DNA of 64,000 nucleotides, from NCBI GenBank assembly GCA_002102555.1, contig MCFL01000006.1:372001-436000 (forward strand). Reading direction: 5' to 3'. Source of the stretch: Catenaria anguillulae PL171. Its lineage: Eukaryota > Blastocladiomycota > Blastocladiomycetes > Blastocladiales > Catenariaceae. The notes beneath the pieces were generated by a model. It was given only the letters and a program-made list of their open reading frames with translations. It searched no databases and was not told where the DNA came from. Each line of letters opens with the position of its first letter. Within the stretch, counting starts at the first letter, position 1. Of the stretch, positions 34,776 to 46,396 are shown in pieces. Position numbers and translations under genes: made by a program.

Positions 34776-35139
34776 GGTGCGTTTGATGCAGATTCTATGA
34801 GTTTCTTGAGTGATGTATTTGGTCGAGTCGGAAAGCTTGAAGGCTATCTTGAGCGAGGCCATCATGATGGACGGTGGGAAAAATAATACGCTGGTCGCCG
34901 CGTCAGCTCGCGACTCTGAGAGACCGCCGATCCGGCCCCCACGACTGGGTTGCAGAACTCGCTCGCCAACCACCACCATAAATGCAATACAACCCAATGA
35001 AATTGACAGTTGAATGCACGAGATATCATTCATGACAATGCAATCCGAACTGTATCGGGCTCATTGCCCCGACAACCTTGCCTCACGAAAGGCTGTGTTC
35101 ACGACCTTGGCGAGTGGTCAAGATCGACGATCGCGTTTG
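34776..35139. promoter_or_regulatory. Divergent promoter region, GT31 / chimeric receptor
   Basis: 364 bp between two divergent start codons. No specific site could be identified. An in-frame ATG at 35014 upstream of the receptor start is possible but would put 42 residues before the signal peptide. Confidence 0.4.
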
Positions 35140-38100
35140 ATGACGGATATCAGTTGGGCCCAGCCCTTTATTCTGTCAATCGTCCTCGTAGTGGCATGGT
35201 CCCAGTTGGCAGTAGCTCAAGGTACGATTTTGATTCACACATCCTTCAGGATTAGGGCTCAAGAGAAGACTGGTGCTATTTTGCAAGATTCTGACTTGAT
35301 TCGTCGCTCGCATAGTAGTTCGCACGACGCTCTATCTCAATCCGACAAGCTCCATAACTCCGCCCGACGGCTCTCGAGCGGCACCATTTCCTTCACTAGC
35401 ACTTGCATGGGCCAGCTTCGCACACTTGCCCAGTCCCAACATTACTTTGCTTCTCGCACAAGGCACTTATACGCTCCCAACCACCCAGCAATTGCTTGTC
35501 AATGGATCCGCAAGCGTCATTCATGCTCCTCAAACAGAATCCAGCATGGTAAAGATTGTACCCGAGCCGCGAAGTCCAACGGATACCGACCCACATGTTC
35601 TTGTCACGAATCAGGGCGTGGTTGAATTTCGCAGTGTTCGCTTTTCGGCAGCAAGTTCCAGTTCTACGGGGCAGCCTTTGGTTGGATTGTCAGCGGCGGG
35701 CTCTGGATTGTTGAAGCTCGTGGGTTGCACGCTTGAAAGTGGTATGATGTGTGTCTCTTGCGGTTTGGCTGCATTCTCCGTTTGACTGATGGCGATTTTG
35801 CTGTACATATGTAGGTTCAACATCTGCCTTGAGCTCATATCAGCTCACAGCAACGGCAACATCCACCGTCGTTTTCGACTCGACGACAGTCTCTGCCTCC
35901 AATTTCGAGCTCAACGCGCAAGATAGCTCCACCGTTACTGTCCGTTCGAGTACCTTGAATGGGGCGAGGGCAGCAGCCCGTGCACTGTTTTTCGGCTCTG
36001 GCGCCGCACAATTGAGCTTTGTTTCGACCACGATGACTGGTTCGTTCACTCACATGCATGATGTTTCCTGTCCCATTTTCCCTTGACAGTTAACTCCAAA
36101 TGACAACAATTGTAGGTGTCACGGGCAGCGTCATTGATGTTTCTGGAACCTCTCGCATTATGTGGGACTCGAATTTCATCTCTCAAGTCTCGTGTGGGTC
36201 TGCGCAGCTGAGCGTGGCCAACATTCGTGACCAAGCCGAAGTGTACATGACAAACTCCAATATGACCAATGTCTCGACAGCACAAGCGCAGACCTGCGTC
36301 GGTGGCCTCTTTGGACTTTACGACCAAGCATACCTTTCCATTCAATCATCGCTCCTCTCAAACATCGTTGGCCGCCTCGTCTACGCGGACGGCAACAGTT
36401 TGCTCACCATCTCCGATCGCACACGGCTCGTTTCCCTGACCGAGCTCGACATTGCCGGCCAGAGCAGCGCCCAGTACCTTGGATCTATGCGCGGGAGCGC
36501 CCAAGTCCAGTTCACCGATATAGTTCTTGATTCGCTTGTTGGCTCGTGGATCGCGACCGATTCAAGTGTATGGGAACTCACCAACACGACCGTAATCGAC
36601 AATGTTTGCCCGCCGTCGAAATCATTCTGGACTTCGCTCGCGGGTAGTGCCAGCTTTACCATGACTCAGTCCACATTCAAGTCCCGCGTCACAGTCGCTG
36701 GCCAGCCCAAGGCTTGTACTGTTGCGCTCATGACGGACGATACGCGCATCAGCCTGCGGCAGTCGGAAATCTCGCAGTATGCGTGCCGGTCGTCATGCAT
36801 TGATAGTTTGGGCCAATCGCTTGTCACCATGGACGGCACCAGGCTCGGCAACTTGACCTCAACAAACCGTGACAAGCCGCTCATATCCCTGTCCAGTCCG
36901 CGCGAGCATTCATTCGTCCGAATGCGTGCGGCATTCAACAATGGTCCTGCAGCCAGTGTGCTTGGTATTCTGGGTGCTGGTGATCAAGTGCAAACCGTCT
37001 CAATCTCGGATTCCCTCTTTTCTGACAACTCGATTCCGGCCGTCCTTGTCGGCTCCGAGGCGTCCTCGGCCACGATTGCTTCATCCAACTTTACCCGCAA
37101 CACCATGGCAATCACGACCAGCCTTCTCTTTCCCGACTCATCGGCCCTCGTCAACCGCGGCACCTGCTCCGTGACTAACTGCCTCTTTTCGGGCAACACG
37201 GCCAAATACGGCGGCGCAATCTACCATGACGGCACCTCCCTTACCATCTCCGATACGCGATTCACAAACAACCGCGCGGTACTCGACGGCGGTGCCCTAT
37301 ACCTGTCCTCTGCGGCCACCTTGACCAATCTCGTCTTGCAGGGCAACCAAGCCAAGCGCGGTGGCGGCTGGTTCACCCTGGACCAAGTTGCCCTCACACA
37401 CACAACGTCCAACCTCATCTACGCCAGCAATGTCCCCTCCAACTATGCCAGCACATTCCACGCAATTCAACTCGGCCCCACATCTGCTCCACTTGCCACT
37501 TCGGGACTTGTGGCAACGTCTGGGTCATCCATCAACGCCTCGATTGAAGTTCGCGCAATCGATGCTTTTGGCCAACCATACACATTTGGTGGTCGCGACC
37601 GCGTTCTCTTGCTTCAAGCACATGTCACAAATGCGTCGCAACCCGTAACAACCGCATTCACCGATCCACCCGCCGCGCGACTCACGGGTGAATCCACTCA
37701 GGCGCTGTTTCGCGGATTGGTCACTTTTCGCGGCCTGCAAGTGTACGGCTCGCCCTATACAGCATACGCCCTGAGGTTTTCGCGCGTGCTAGCGTCGGGC
37801 GCGCTCGACCCAAGTGTGTCAGTGGCCGTTCCGCTCACCATCCACCCGTGCCCGGTTGGCCAGTTTGAGCATGCGTCTACCGTGTGGGGCCCCGACTTTC
37901 CGGTGTGCGCGGCACCCGCGTGTCCTCAGGGGTGTACGCGAGGGACGTGTGTGTCTGCGGGTAGTTGTGCGTGCTCACCGGGGTGGGAAGGGGTTGCGTG
38001 CGACGAGCCGTCGGGCGCTGTCGATTCCTTGTCCTGGGTATGGTCACCTTTGGCGTTTCCCGTCGTATCGGTTGGCGTGCGGGATGCGTTGGCGGCACAG

Positions 38101-40278
38101 GTGCAATTGATGGTATCCAATGTGTCGAACGGCCAGCTGGACGCGCAACTTCGGCAGTTTGAGCGTGAGGGTGGTTCGGCGGCCGTGGCTGCAGGCAAGG
38201 TTGTGATGCGGTTTGCGGTGGTGGATGTTGCGACCAAGCAAATGGTGCAAGCGCAGGCATTGGCAAACGTCAATACGCGGCTGCTCGATGCGTTGGCGGG
38301 GACTGCGGAAAAGTCGGTGGCCAGTTTGGCAAAGGATGCGGTTCACGGCGACGGCGTTGACGGCGTTACGGGCATGTTCAAGCGGTCAGTCTTGGGTACC
38401 GCGTCGACAACGTCGACACCATCATCTTCAAGCACCACAACGTCGTCTTCCTCAACCACCGTGTTCGGCTACACCTGGCCGCCCCGGGGTTTTTCAAGCC
38501 CGCGTGACGCCATCATTGACACCCAGCTTGTTTCGGTCCCGAAGCAAGTCATGTCGCCCGCGGTTCCCACAGGCGCCGCCCTCGTCGCCCTGCACCTCGT
38601 CTCCATTTCCGTCACTGTTGCCCTGTGGGGTTTCCTGGTCCTCTCTCCCACGGGCAACAATACAAACATTGTGCGAGCCAGCTCGCGGATTTGGCTAACG
38701 TGGTTTGCCCTGGGGGTTTGCCTGGTGCACTTGTGGATGGTGACGGCGGCGCTGCCTCCAACCGACACAGTGTGCCGTGCACAAGTGGGCATGGGTGCGA
38801 TTTCCGTGGCCATGTTGACTGGCGCTGTGGTGTTCAAGGCAGCACAGTTGTGGGTCGTGTGCGAGAATCCGATCCTGGTCAAGTCTGTGTTGGGTGGTGG
38901 CACAGGCGGAGCAAGCTCACCGCCGGCGTACCGCGGGTCATTGCCCGGATCGCTGAATGGGGCCGAGCAGGATCACAGCGCAGCGGCAAACGATTCAAGG
39001 GGCACGGCGTCCATGCTGGGGTTGAGCTGGATCGGGTCTGGGCTTGCAATTCCCATCTCGTTGTGGTTCTTGACAAACCTGATTCTCATCTCAACATGGC
39101 TCTCATCTGCCTCGCCGCTCATTTCGGCAAGGGTCAGTTACTCCTCCGTTGACGGGTCCTACTGGCACTGCACGCTGCAACCGGCTCTGACGCGGCCCCC
39201 GGCCGCCTGGCTCTACTACTTGCTGCACACCATCTTGCTGCTCTTTACACTCGCGCTCCTGACACGCGTGCGGGCCCACGGCGCCACCTCGTCCCCTTCA
39301 CAAGAACCACGGATTGTCGCGTTTGTCACGGTCAACTTGATTGCCGCCTTTTGCATCACAGGCGCCGTCATGCTCGTGTCCGGCGGCCTGGGTGTCGTGA
39401 CGCAATATCTGCTGGCTGCATTTGCCATGCTGCTGGCCCTTGGTGTGTCTACGGCAGGCGTGTTGGGCTTCAAGGCGCACTTGGTCGTTCAAGCAAACAA
39501 GCATCGTGGGCTGTTCGAGTATGCAACCGCCGCCGCCGCCGCCGCAACCGCTGGCCACGCAGCCAATGATTACCAACTAGCTGCCGTCAAGCGCGCACTC
39601 AACAATGTGGCGGCCGCCGCCGGGGGCGCTGGTGGTGCCATGGCGAGGCCCACACATTTACCGCTGGCATCGGCCGACGACGAATCCATCCTGTGCGTGC
39701 TGGACCAATCGTCGATTCTGGCCGCGTCGCTGGTCCCGATTCGCTTGCTGCCGCCAACGTCCAGGCTGCTCTCCACTCTGCTGTGTCCGTCGCCGTGGCG
39801 CGTTGCGTTTGTGGAAATCGCAAAGGAGTATCGATACATGAGCGTGGCCGTGGGCAATGAGCCCGCGCGTTTCTTTGGGTTGCCATGCACTGTGGAAAAC
39901 GTGGACGAGGCGTGTTGCGTGCTTGCTCTCAAGTTCAAGAGCGGGACCAGGATGCAAGTGCAGGCCAGAGACAAGGCCAACTTGAAGGAGTGGGTCAGGG
40001 TCATTGAGGGAGCCAATGCCGTCGTAGTGTCGGGAACGGCGGGATCGCCCATGGCGGGATCAACATCAGCACGAGGCAGAAAGCAGAGTGCGAGAGGTGT
40101 GGGAACACCATTGGCCAGTGCAGAGTATTACTCGCCCGTGTCGTCGTCGAGGGAAAGCGTGGATCGGGCCCCACAGTTGCCGGCGTTGCCTCCGAGCCGC
40201 AGTGGCGGCGCTAATCGCAGTGCTGCGTCGTCCCAGCAGGCGTCCAGGAGAGCGTCATTGAATGGATCGTTACCGTGA
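35140..40278 (+). CDS. Chimeric receptor: beta-helix repeats, EGF, class C GPCR-like 7TM, PH-like tail
   Basis: 1,631 residues in four exons (35140-35221, 35316-35741, 35815-36039, 36116-40278), exact triplet length. Signal peptide: MTDISWAQPFILSIVLVVAW...AVAQ. The ectodomain to ~residue 800 is a Ser/Thr-rich right-handed beta-helix-like repeat region, with polymorphic-membrane-protein style units (KYGGAIYHDG, TRFTNNRAVLDGGALYLSS, about residues 605-660). An EGF/tenascin-like module follows (CPQGCTRGTCVSAGSCACSP, ~840-875). Seven hydrophobic segments span ~1060-1370 in class C order, with a conserved extracellular Cys pair candidate (TVCRAQVG and WHCTLQP) and the exit FKAHLVVQ. The cytosolic tail has a PH-like domain (~1470-1545, ending ANLKEWVRVIEGA) and a Ser-rich end. 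Presumably a plasma-membrane receptor; the ligand is unknown. Confidence 0.78.
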
Positions 40279-40529
40279 CGCCGTCGTTGTTGTAACTCGC
40301 AATGAGCATCTTTGCACTTTTGTTTATTGACGTTGTTCCTGCAAACCGTGTCTTTTCCGACTTGACCTCATTCGCAACAATACACCATTTTTCCTCGCTC
40401 ATGGGAGGTAAACTGAACTTGCATGATAAAAAATAGAGAATACTTACAATATCAACACACACTCGCCATGCTCTTGCACGGCAATAAACTCGTCAATAGC
40501 CAGAGCTTGCTTCACACGCGCCATGGGTT

Positions 40530-41290
40530 TTAGGCCGACTTGGACAAGGCCGCCTCGATATCCTTTGCCATGTCCTCGGGCTTGGTCGTCGGCGCATACC
40601 GCTCGACCACCTGACCGTCACGGCCGACAAGGAACTTTGAAAAGTTCCACTTGATGGCCGACAAGCCAAGGAAGCCCGTCTTTTGGTCCTTGAGCCACTT
40701 CCACACGGGGTGCGTGTTGTCGCCGTTGACGTCGACCTTGGCCATGATCTGTTCAAGAAACAAAGTCAGGAGTGAATGGTCTGCCCACTCGAGAAAGAAA
40801 AGAAAAAAAGACGTACGGGGAAGGACACTCCATAGTTCAACCTGCAGAAACTGGTAATTTCCTCCTCGGTGCCGGGCTCTTGGCTGCCAAACTGGTTGCA
40901 AGGGAACCCAATAATCACAAGGCCTTGGTCCTTGTACTGCTGGTACACCTTCTCGAGACCGTCGTACTGGGGCGTGAATCCGCACTTTGAGGCGACATTG
41001 ACAATGAGCACCACTTTACCCTTGAAGTCGGCAAAGTTGACCTGGTTTTGCTTGGCGTCGAGCGCAGACAGCGAGTAGAAGTCGGTGGTGGCAGTCATGG
41101 TTGCTGGAGAGCGAGCAGAAGTTGCAGGCGTAAGCAATGGGGATCGCGGGTTGGGTTGCAGGGAAGCTGTGGCGAGGGCAGCGCGGGACGGGCGCGAGAT
41201 GAGGTGCAGGTAGGTGCCGGCGCCAAGGGCGACAAGGGTGATGGCCAGGGTTGTGAGGTGGAGTGCCGAGGGCGCCGCCAAGGAGAGCAT
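40530..41290 (-). CDS. Glutathione peroxidase-like thiol peroxidase with N-terminal extension
   Basis: Cys-type Gpx of the yeast Gpx3/Hyr1 kind, which reduces H2O2 and lipid hydroperoxides, usually with thioredoxin. Two exons, 40817-41290 and 40530-40748 (intron 40749-40816), 230 residues. The peroxidatic Cys lies in [12 protein letters not shown]. The family blocks [16 protein letters not shown] and [20 protein letters not shown] supply Gln, Trp and Asn. The resolving Cys is in [12 protein letters not shown]. Residues 1-64 form an extension with a hydrophobic stretch ([20 protein letters not shown]) and Arg-rich segment. A second ATG at 41098 ([10 protein letters not shown]) begins exactly at the catalytic domain, so two products are possible. 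Confidence 0.92.
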
Positions 41291-41470
41291 GGTTGTCGCT
41301 TTGATCGAAGCGCTTGTATGCGAGTGCAAGAGAGAAGAACGAGAGAGGCGAACCTGGAAGATGTTGAGTGGGTGGGGGGTTGATGTTTTCAAGACAACAA
41401 GTGCATCGCAAGATGAGTGAGTGTGCGGACGGAAGGAAGGAGCGGGGATTGGTCATGGGCGGCATCGCAC

Positions 41471-41477
41471 CTTTATA
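41471..41477 (-). promoter_or_regulatory. TATA box of glutathione peroxidase gene
   Basis: TATAAAG on the minus strand, about 180 bp upstream of the ATG at 41290. Confidence 0.4.
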
Positions 41478-41482
41478 GCGTT

Positions 41483-42131
41483 TGCCCACCACCATCATGA
41501 CTTGTGGGGGCGAGACACGACTGTGAGCGGGATGAGCGCGGCCGGAAGCATCGGAAACGCGAAGCATGAGATCTGCTTGCTGACTGCTGGGTCCCTTCCT
41601 CGACTTGGACTGGAACGGTGACGTCGACGTTGCAAAGTGCCTTGCGCTTGCGCCGGTGGCTCCCACCACAGTCACAGCCTCGGGGGCCACGGGCCGTGTC
41701 AGCAAAAAAGTCAAAGGCAAAATCGCTGGCGTTGGCGGTGGAGTTGGCGTCGTCCTCGCCGACAGATGGCGCTTCGGGAGAATCGGAAGTGTCTTCTGGA
41801 ACTGGTGCACACCGACCAAGTGTGAGACATTTCTTAGTCAGGCGGGATGGCTTTGAAACGTGATCGATCGCGATCGCCGCCCTCGGGCTGTCCACTGTGG
41901 ACACGCCCGCGAGGAGGGAGGCCGGCCCGCCGAGATTTCCGGCAAGAGGACAGGATACGGTGAAAGGGAAATGATGTGTACCAGCGGTGTCAGCACGGGC
42001 GTTGACATCATCGCCGTCGCCGTCCCCGTTGCTGGCAACTTGACACGACCCATGCCGCAGCCGAAGCCGACGGCGGCCATCATGGTCGGGCGGCAAGTCA
42101 GCGGGCGCGAATAGTGGGTCAGCATGGTCAA
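41483..42131 (-). CDS. Possible small spliced hypothetical gene
   Basis: A weak candidate. A minus-strand ORF from 42131 (MTMLTHYSRPLTC; MLTHYS two codons later) reads to a good donor (ACCCCT then GTACACATC) near 41985. It could join after GTGCACCAG near 41812 to a Ser/Asp-rich segment (EDTSDSPEAPSVGEDDANS, SDFAFDFFADTARGP). No homology is recognised, so it may be non-coding. Confidence 0.2.
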
Positions 42132-42433
42132 GCAAGAGCACGAATAGAGAATGTGTTGCTCGTAGTGAAAGAAGATGCCGCTGGAGATGTCGGCTCAAGC
42201 TATGACATCCGAGGTGATCGCAAGTAAACACCCCACTCCCGACTCGTCGCGGCCTGACTGCCGAGTGGCAGCACCTTCAGCTGGTAGGACTTCCATCCAT
42301 TGGAAGGATGTGAGCGTGTGGAGATTGGAGATGTATGTACAATGATCCCAAACACGCCCATAAAGCCATGGCAATGAGAATGAATTGGGACAAAAATGCG
42401 AGTGAGGGGAAAATAATTATGTACAGGGATACG

Positions 42434-42462
42434 ACACACACACACACACAAACACACACACC
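42434..42462. repeat. (CA)n microsatellite
   Basis: About 29 bp of nearly pure AC dinucleotide, just downstream of the stop codon of the SET fusion gene. Confidence 0.8.
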
Positions 42463-42476
42463 GCTTCACGACGAGT

Positions 42477-44671
42477 TCAATCCTCCTTGGCATACTCTGG
42501 ATCCACGACCGACGCAACAGGCAGCCCAGCGCGCGACCGAAGAATCTTCTTTTGAATGTGCGGCCAGAACGCCCCCACGCCGTACCTGTCCACGACCTCG
42601 TTGCGCTGCCAATCGTTGCCATGAACATGGCCCCTGCACGTCTTTGCCCCACAGTTGCACTTGAAGATGGGCCGAGGCTCGGAATCGGCCGTCGCGTAAT
42701 CAAACGTCAATTCTTCTCCCTGGGCAATATCGCGACGGGCAACCATCGTGTCATACCCAGTGTACACCAGATTGGCGTCGCAGTTGTGGTTGGTGAAATA
42801 GCTCGCGTCTTCATCGTACAAGGGCGGGGCAATCCAAATATCGTCTTCTGCTTGCTCGCCCATGTGGTTGACAAACTTGATGCGCCACTCGGGCATGCGC
42901 TTGATCTCCTTTTCGTGCCGAAGATAGGTCTCAATGGGGCCCTTGAACAAGACCTCGCCCTTCTTGATGTCGGACCCGGCAAACTGGCCGCGACCGGCCG
43001 TCGGCGACTTTTTCGCAAGGACCTTGGGCGACATCCAGTAATCGTTGCCATGGTACCAATAATCCACACTGGCTCCACCGGCCTGCGTAACGGGCTGTGG
43101 GTCAAACCGGCCACGCGCCACAGTCGACCCAATGGTCCGCTTGGCGCCAAGCTCCTCGTACATCAACCCAAGCACCTCCTCTGGTGACGTGGCCTTGTCG
43201 GCTCCATACGACGTGTACTCTGCACTAGCATACCTGCGGTTCGGATACACGCGCAAAGTGAAATGGCCATCGGCCAACGTGGCCGACACCACGAGCGACA
43301 CGGCCATGGGCGCTTCCTCGTCCTCGGTGAGCGGCTTGATCTCCTTGTCGTCTGCCGAGTAGTCATCCATGGCAAGCACTTGGGCGTGCGAAAGCTCGAG
43401 TCCTCGACGCACCGCCGCGATCAAGTCGTCTTCTTCCCAAACGGCCGTCTTGGAGCAATCAAAGTACTCGCGCAAGTAGGTCACGCCCAAAGTGGATTCG
43501 CCGCTCATGGCTTGGGCATGGACCGACGGCGCATACGTCGTCGGCTTGCTCTTGGCGTCACCCGAAGTCGCCACGAGCGCCTGAATCCGCTGTCGGACTT
43601 GCTTGGGCAGGGCATACATGCGCAAGTGCGACTCGCCGTCGTAATGGTCCAAGTCCTCGTCCCCATCAAACACGCGCCGGCCAATCAATGTATCGACATA
43701 GGTGGGTGCCGTTGCCAGCGGCGACAGGTGCAGGTCAGAGTGCGTTGCGAGTGCAAACAAGAAGGACGTGGACAGCGACGGCACTTGCTCCAGACCAACG
43801 TGCACGTGCTTGAAGGTGGCCGCGAGCGCAGGGAGTAGAGTGGCGGGCAAGGTGGCGTCCGAGGCAGGCAGCGACACGGTCAGGACGCCGCCGGGGGCAA
43901 GCTGGGCGTTGGCGGCCGCCAAGGTTGTGGGCGTAAGCGGCGTGGCCAAGTGGTCAATGAGAATCACATCAAACTTGTTGTCGTTGCCGGAGTTGGGGCG
44001 CCGCTGCAGACAGGTAGGCAGGCACCGATTCGTGCAAGGCATTGACGCGGTCGAGCTCGTCCGTCACATCGTCATAGTGGAACTTGCCGGGCAGGCGGTG
44101 CGAGTGGTTGTGCGCATGCGAGTGCAGGTCAAAGTACTCATCGAGCACGGCGGCCGATTTCGGGTTGTCCGACGCCGACACGCCAGAGACCCATTGGACG
44201 TGGGTCAGGGTAAAGTGGCGCAGCGACTCGGCAATGAGCGGCGGGCCGAGCGGGCCCAGAATGAGGACTCGGCGGGGCGACGGGTCTGGTGATACATTGC
44301 ATAGAGTCCATCAGATTGCGTGCGACAAGCAATCATGATGAGAAAATGGACATATACGTACGGGTCAGCAACGTCGGATGCACCATCGACTCTGACCACA
44401 CACGCTCATCTGCCGGACACAGCCGCGGCACGCCCTCCCACACAAGACACTTGTCCTGGCCCGTTCCCTTGGCGCGTGAAGCCTTGGACCCCTTGGACGC
44501 CAGCACGCCGGTCGCGCCCTGGCCAGCAACGACCACGGGCTTGCTCCCGACTTGCTGCTGCTGCAGCAATCCGCCGGGCAGGTTGAACGACACGCTCACA
44601 AAACCGAAATGATGCAGGGCCAGAGCGGCCAGGGTGGGCAGCAGTACAAACTGGAGCCACGAGCGCGGCAT
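42477..44671 (-). CDS. Membrane-anchored fusion: SpeE-like Rossmann, degenerate SpeD-like, SET/post-SET domain
   Basis: About 705 residues. Exons 44362-44671 and 42477-44285 (intron 44286-44361). One extra C near 44000 (CGCCCCAAC) must be skipped for an open frame. Domains: a membrane anchor (WLQFVLLPTLAALALHHFGF); a SAM-binding Rossmann fold like spermidine synthase (RVLILGPLGPPLIAESL ~109, FDVILIDH ~205, LAPGGVLTVSLP); a domain patterned like bacterial AdoMet decarboxylase (~365-490: STLGVTYLREYFDCSK, then DGHFTLRVYPNRRYASAEYT where SpeD has its ESH-S-H-W-P-E core). Its processing Ser and catalytic Cys are missing. A SET domain follows (~530-640: GRGQFAGSDIKKGEVLFKG, YFTNHNCDAN, GEELTFDY) with post-SET CNCGAKTCRG. 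The SET motifs look active, so protein methylation is plausible. Substrate unknown. Confidence 0.75.
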
Positions 44672-46396
44672 GATGTCGGGCAGGTACGATGAGAGCGATT
44701 TGGCGCGCGAGCGGCCGGCAACGGAAGCGCGATGGGCTTTGGCAGCGGCGAGCGGGGACGTGGACGTGGACGTGGACCGGTTGGTGGTGCGTCTTTGGAC
44801 ATTGTGGTGTGACGGAAATGTCGGGAAGTAGTGGTGAGGAGCACACGCAGGCCAGCTGGGTGGGGTTGGTCGAGTGGAAGCGCGAAGGAGACAAGACGCT
44901 CGGTCAGTTCGGGGGATATGGCAGCCTGTGTGGAAGGAGCTTGGCGGGACGCGTCGTGGGGGCGGCCAAGGAAGGAGAAGGCCGGGCTTTATAGATGTTT
45001 ATTCAATATTCTATTCAAGGTGCAGATCAACCAACATCACTGGCAGCAACCCCCTGGCATGTGCCTGTGCTATACGGAAGGCACTCATGGGCCTCGGCAG
45101 CTTCCGTCGGCGCATTGGTGTACTGCGGACGAGAATGTAAATAATTGATCCCTGTCCTCCAACCTCAGAACGCCAAACACGAGAGACACAAGAGAGGTGG
45201 CGGCGACGAATTGTGCCGGCGCCGCCAGAATGAAATGTGAGTGCTCTAGGGAGGCAATACTGAGGGCCAAGGCCAAAAAAGAAAACAAGGTTGGTTTCCA
45301 GGTCACTTTTCTTCTCGCTTCATGAAATGGGCAATGTTTGCTGCACAAATGAGACACAGTCCTCCTAAAGATTCCTCCAAGTGTCCATGAAGAAACGCGT
45401 CCGCAGGGCCTTCTCGGCTTCTCGGCTTCATGACAAGCCCTATTCCAACCAGCCTCGCACTTCTCTTGCATGAACTACCAATACATCCAGCCCCTTCGGG
45501 TGCTCAGTCGCGGATGCGACCCAACCGCCGCCCTCATTTCGCAAGGCTTGGAGTGATATGTTGACTTTGCCGCCCATGACATTTCACTCTGTTCGACTCC
45601 ATGCACACTTCCCTTCGCACGCGCCTCACGCCATTCAAGTTCGCAGCTGCGCCGATACCCATCCCGAGCCACTTGCACCTCCACCGCCCGCTCATTCACT
45701 CATGATTCCATTGATGGCTCCGGAAAGAAGAAAGTAACGATTGGCTTTGGCATGCACTGTTCGCGCGACTCGGGCACGTGGGCACCAGTAGCAAAATGAG
45801 AGCCCCCGTTTTGCGAGTTTGGTTGAGGAAAAGAAATTGCTCTATACACGGCAGATCCTTGACTCGGGTCCATGGATAGAGGTCATAGCCACTCATGATA
45901 GCCAAAGCCAACAGCCATTGGATGCTGATCAACGGCCATTTTCCACCCAGCCGAGCTCACTCGACAGTCAACCAACGGCGAGTGGTTGCAACTTGGTGTC
46001 TGGCTTCGAGAGACTTGGACACAATGGAAGCAATGCGAGATGAGATGAGAGGTTTGCACGGTGACCCCGGCCCCCGCCTCGCGTGCCTTGCCGTTCATAG
46101 CATGCGCATGTGCACTTGGGTACGAAACTCATGGATTTTAAATACAGATGCGGTCCCCTCCACCAACATCATTATTGACCTGTCTCTATAACTCTTCTGA
46201 CCTCGACTTTTGGCCAGACGATCTTCATCCATCGCCCCTCATCTCATCTTTGTTCCTCCTCCTCCGAATTTTCTGAGATTGCTTGACCTCTGCGAGGCCG
46301 GCTCTATTTCTCCTCTGTACCTACAAATAACAAGTACCAACCATTCACCGTCTAAGTGCTGGCCACTTTCCACCCACACACCATCCACCATCCATC
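44672..46396. promoter_or_regulatory. Divergent intergenic region between the two polyamine-module fusion genes
   Basis: 1.7 kb with no supported gene. A minus-strand TATAAAG at 44987-44993 (about 316 bp from the SET-fusion ATG) may drive that gene. The last 150 bp before 46397 are pyrimidine-rich, as in the 5' leader of an mRNA. Confidence 0.4.
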
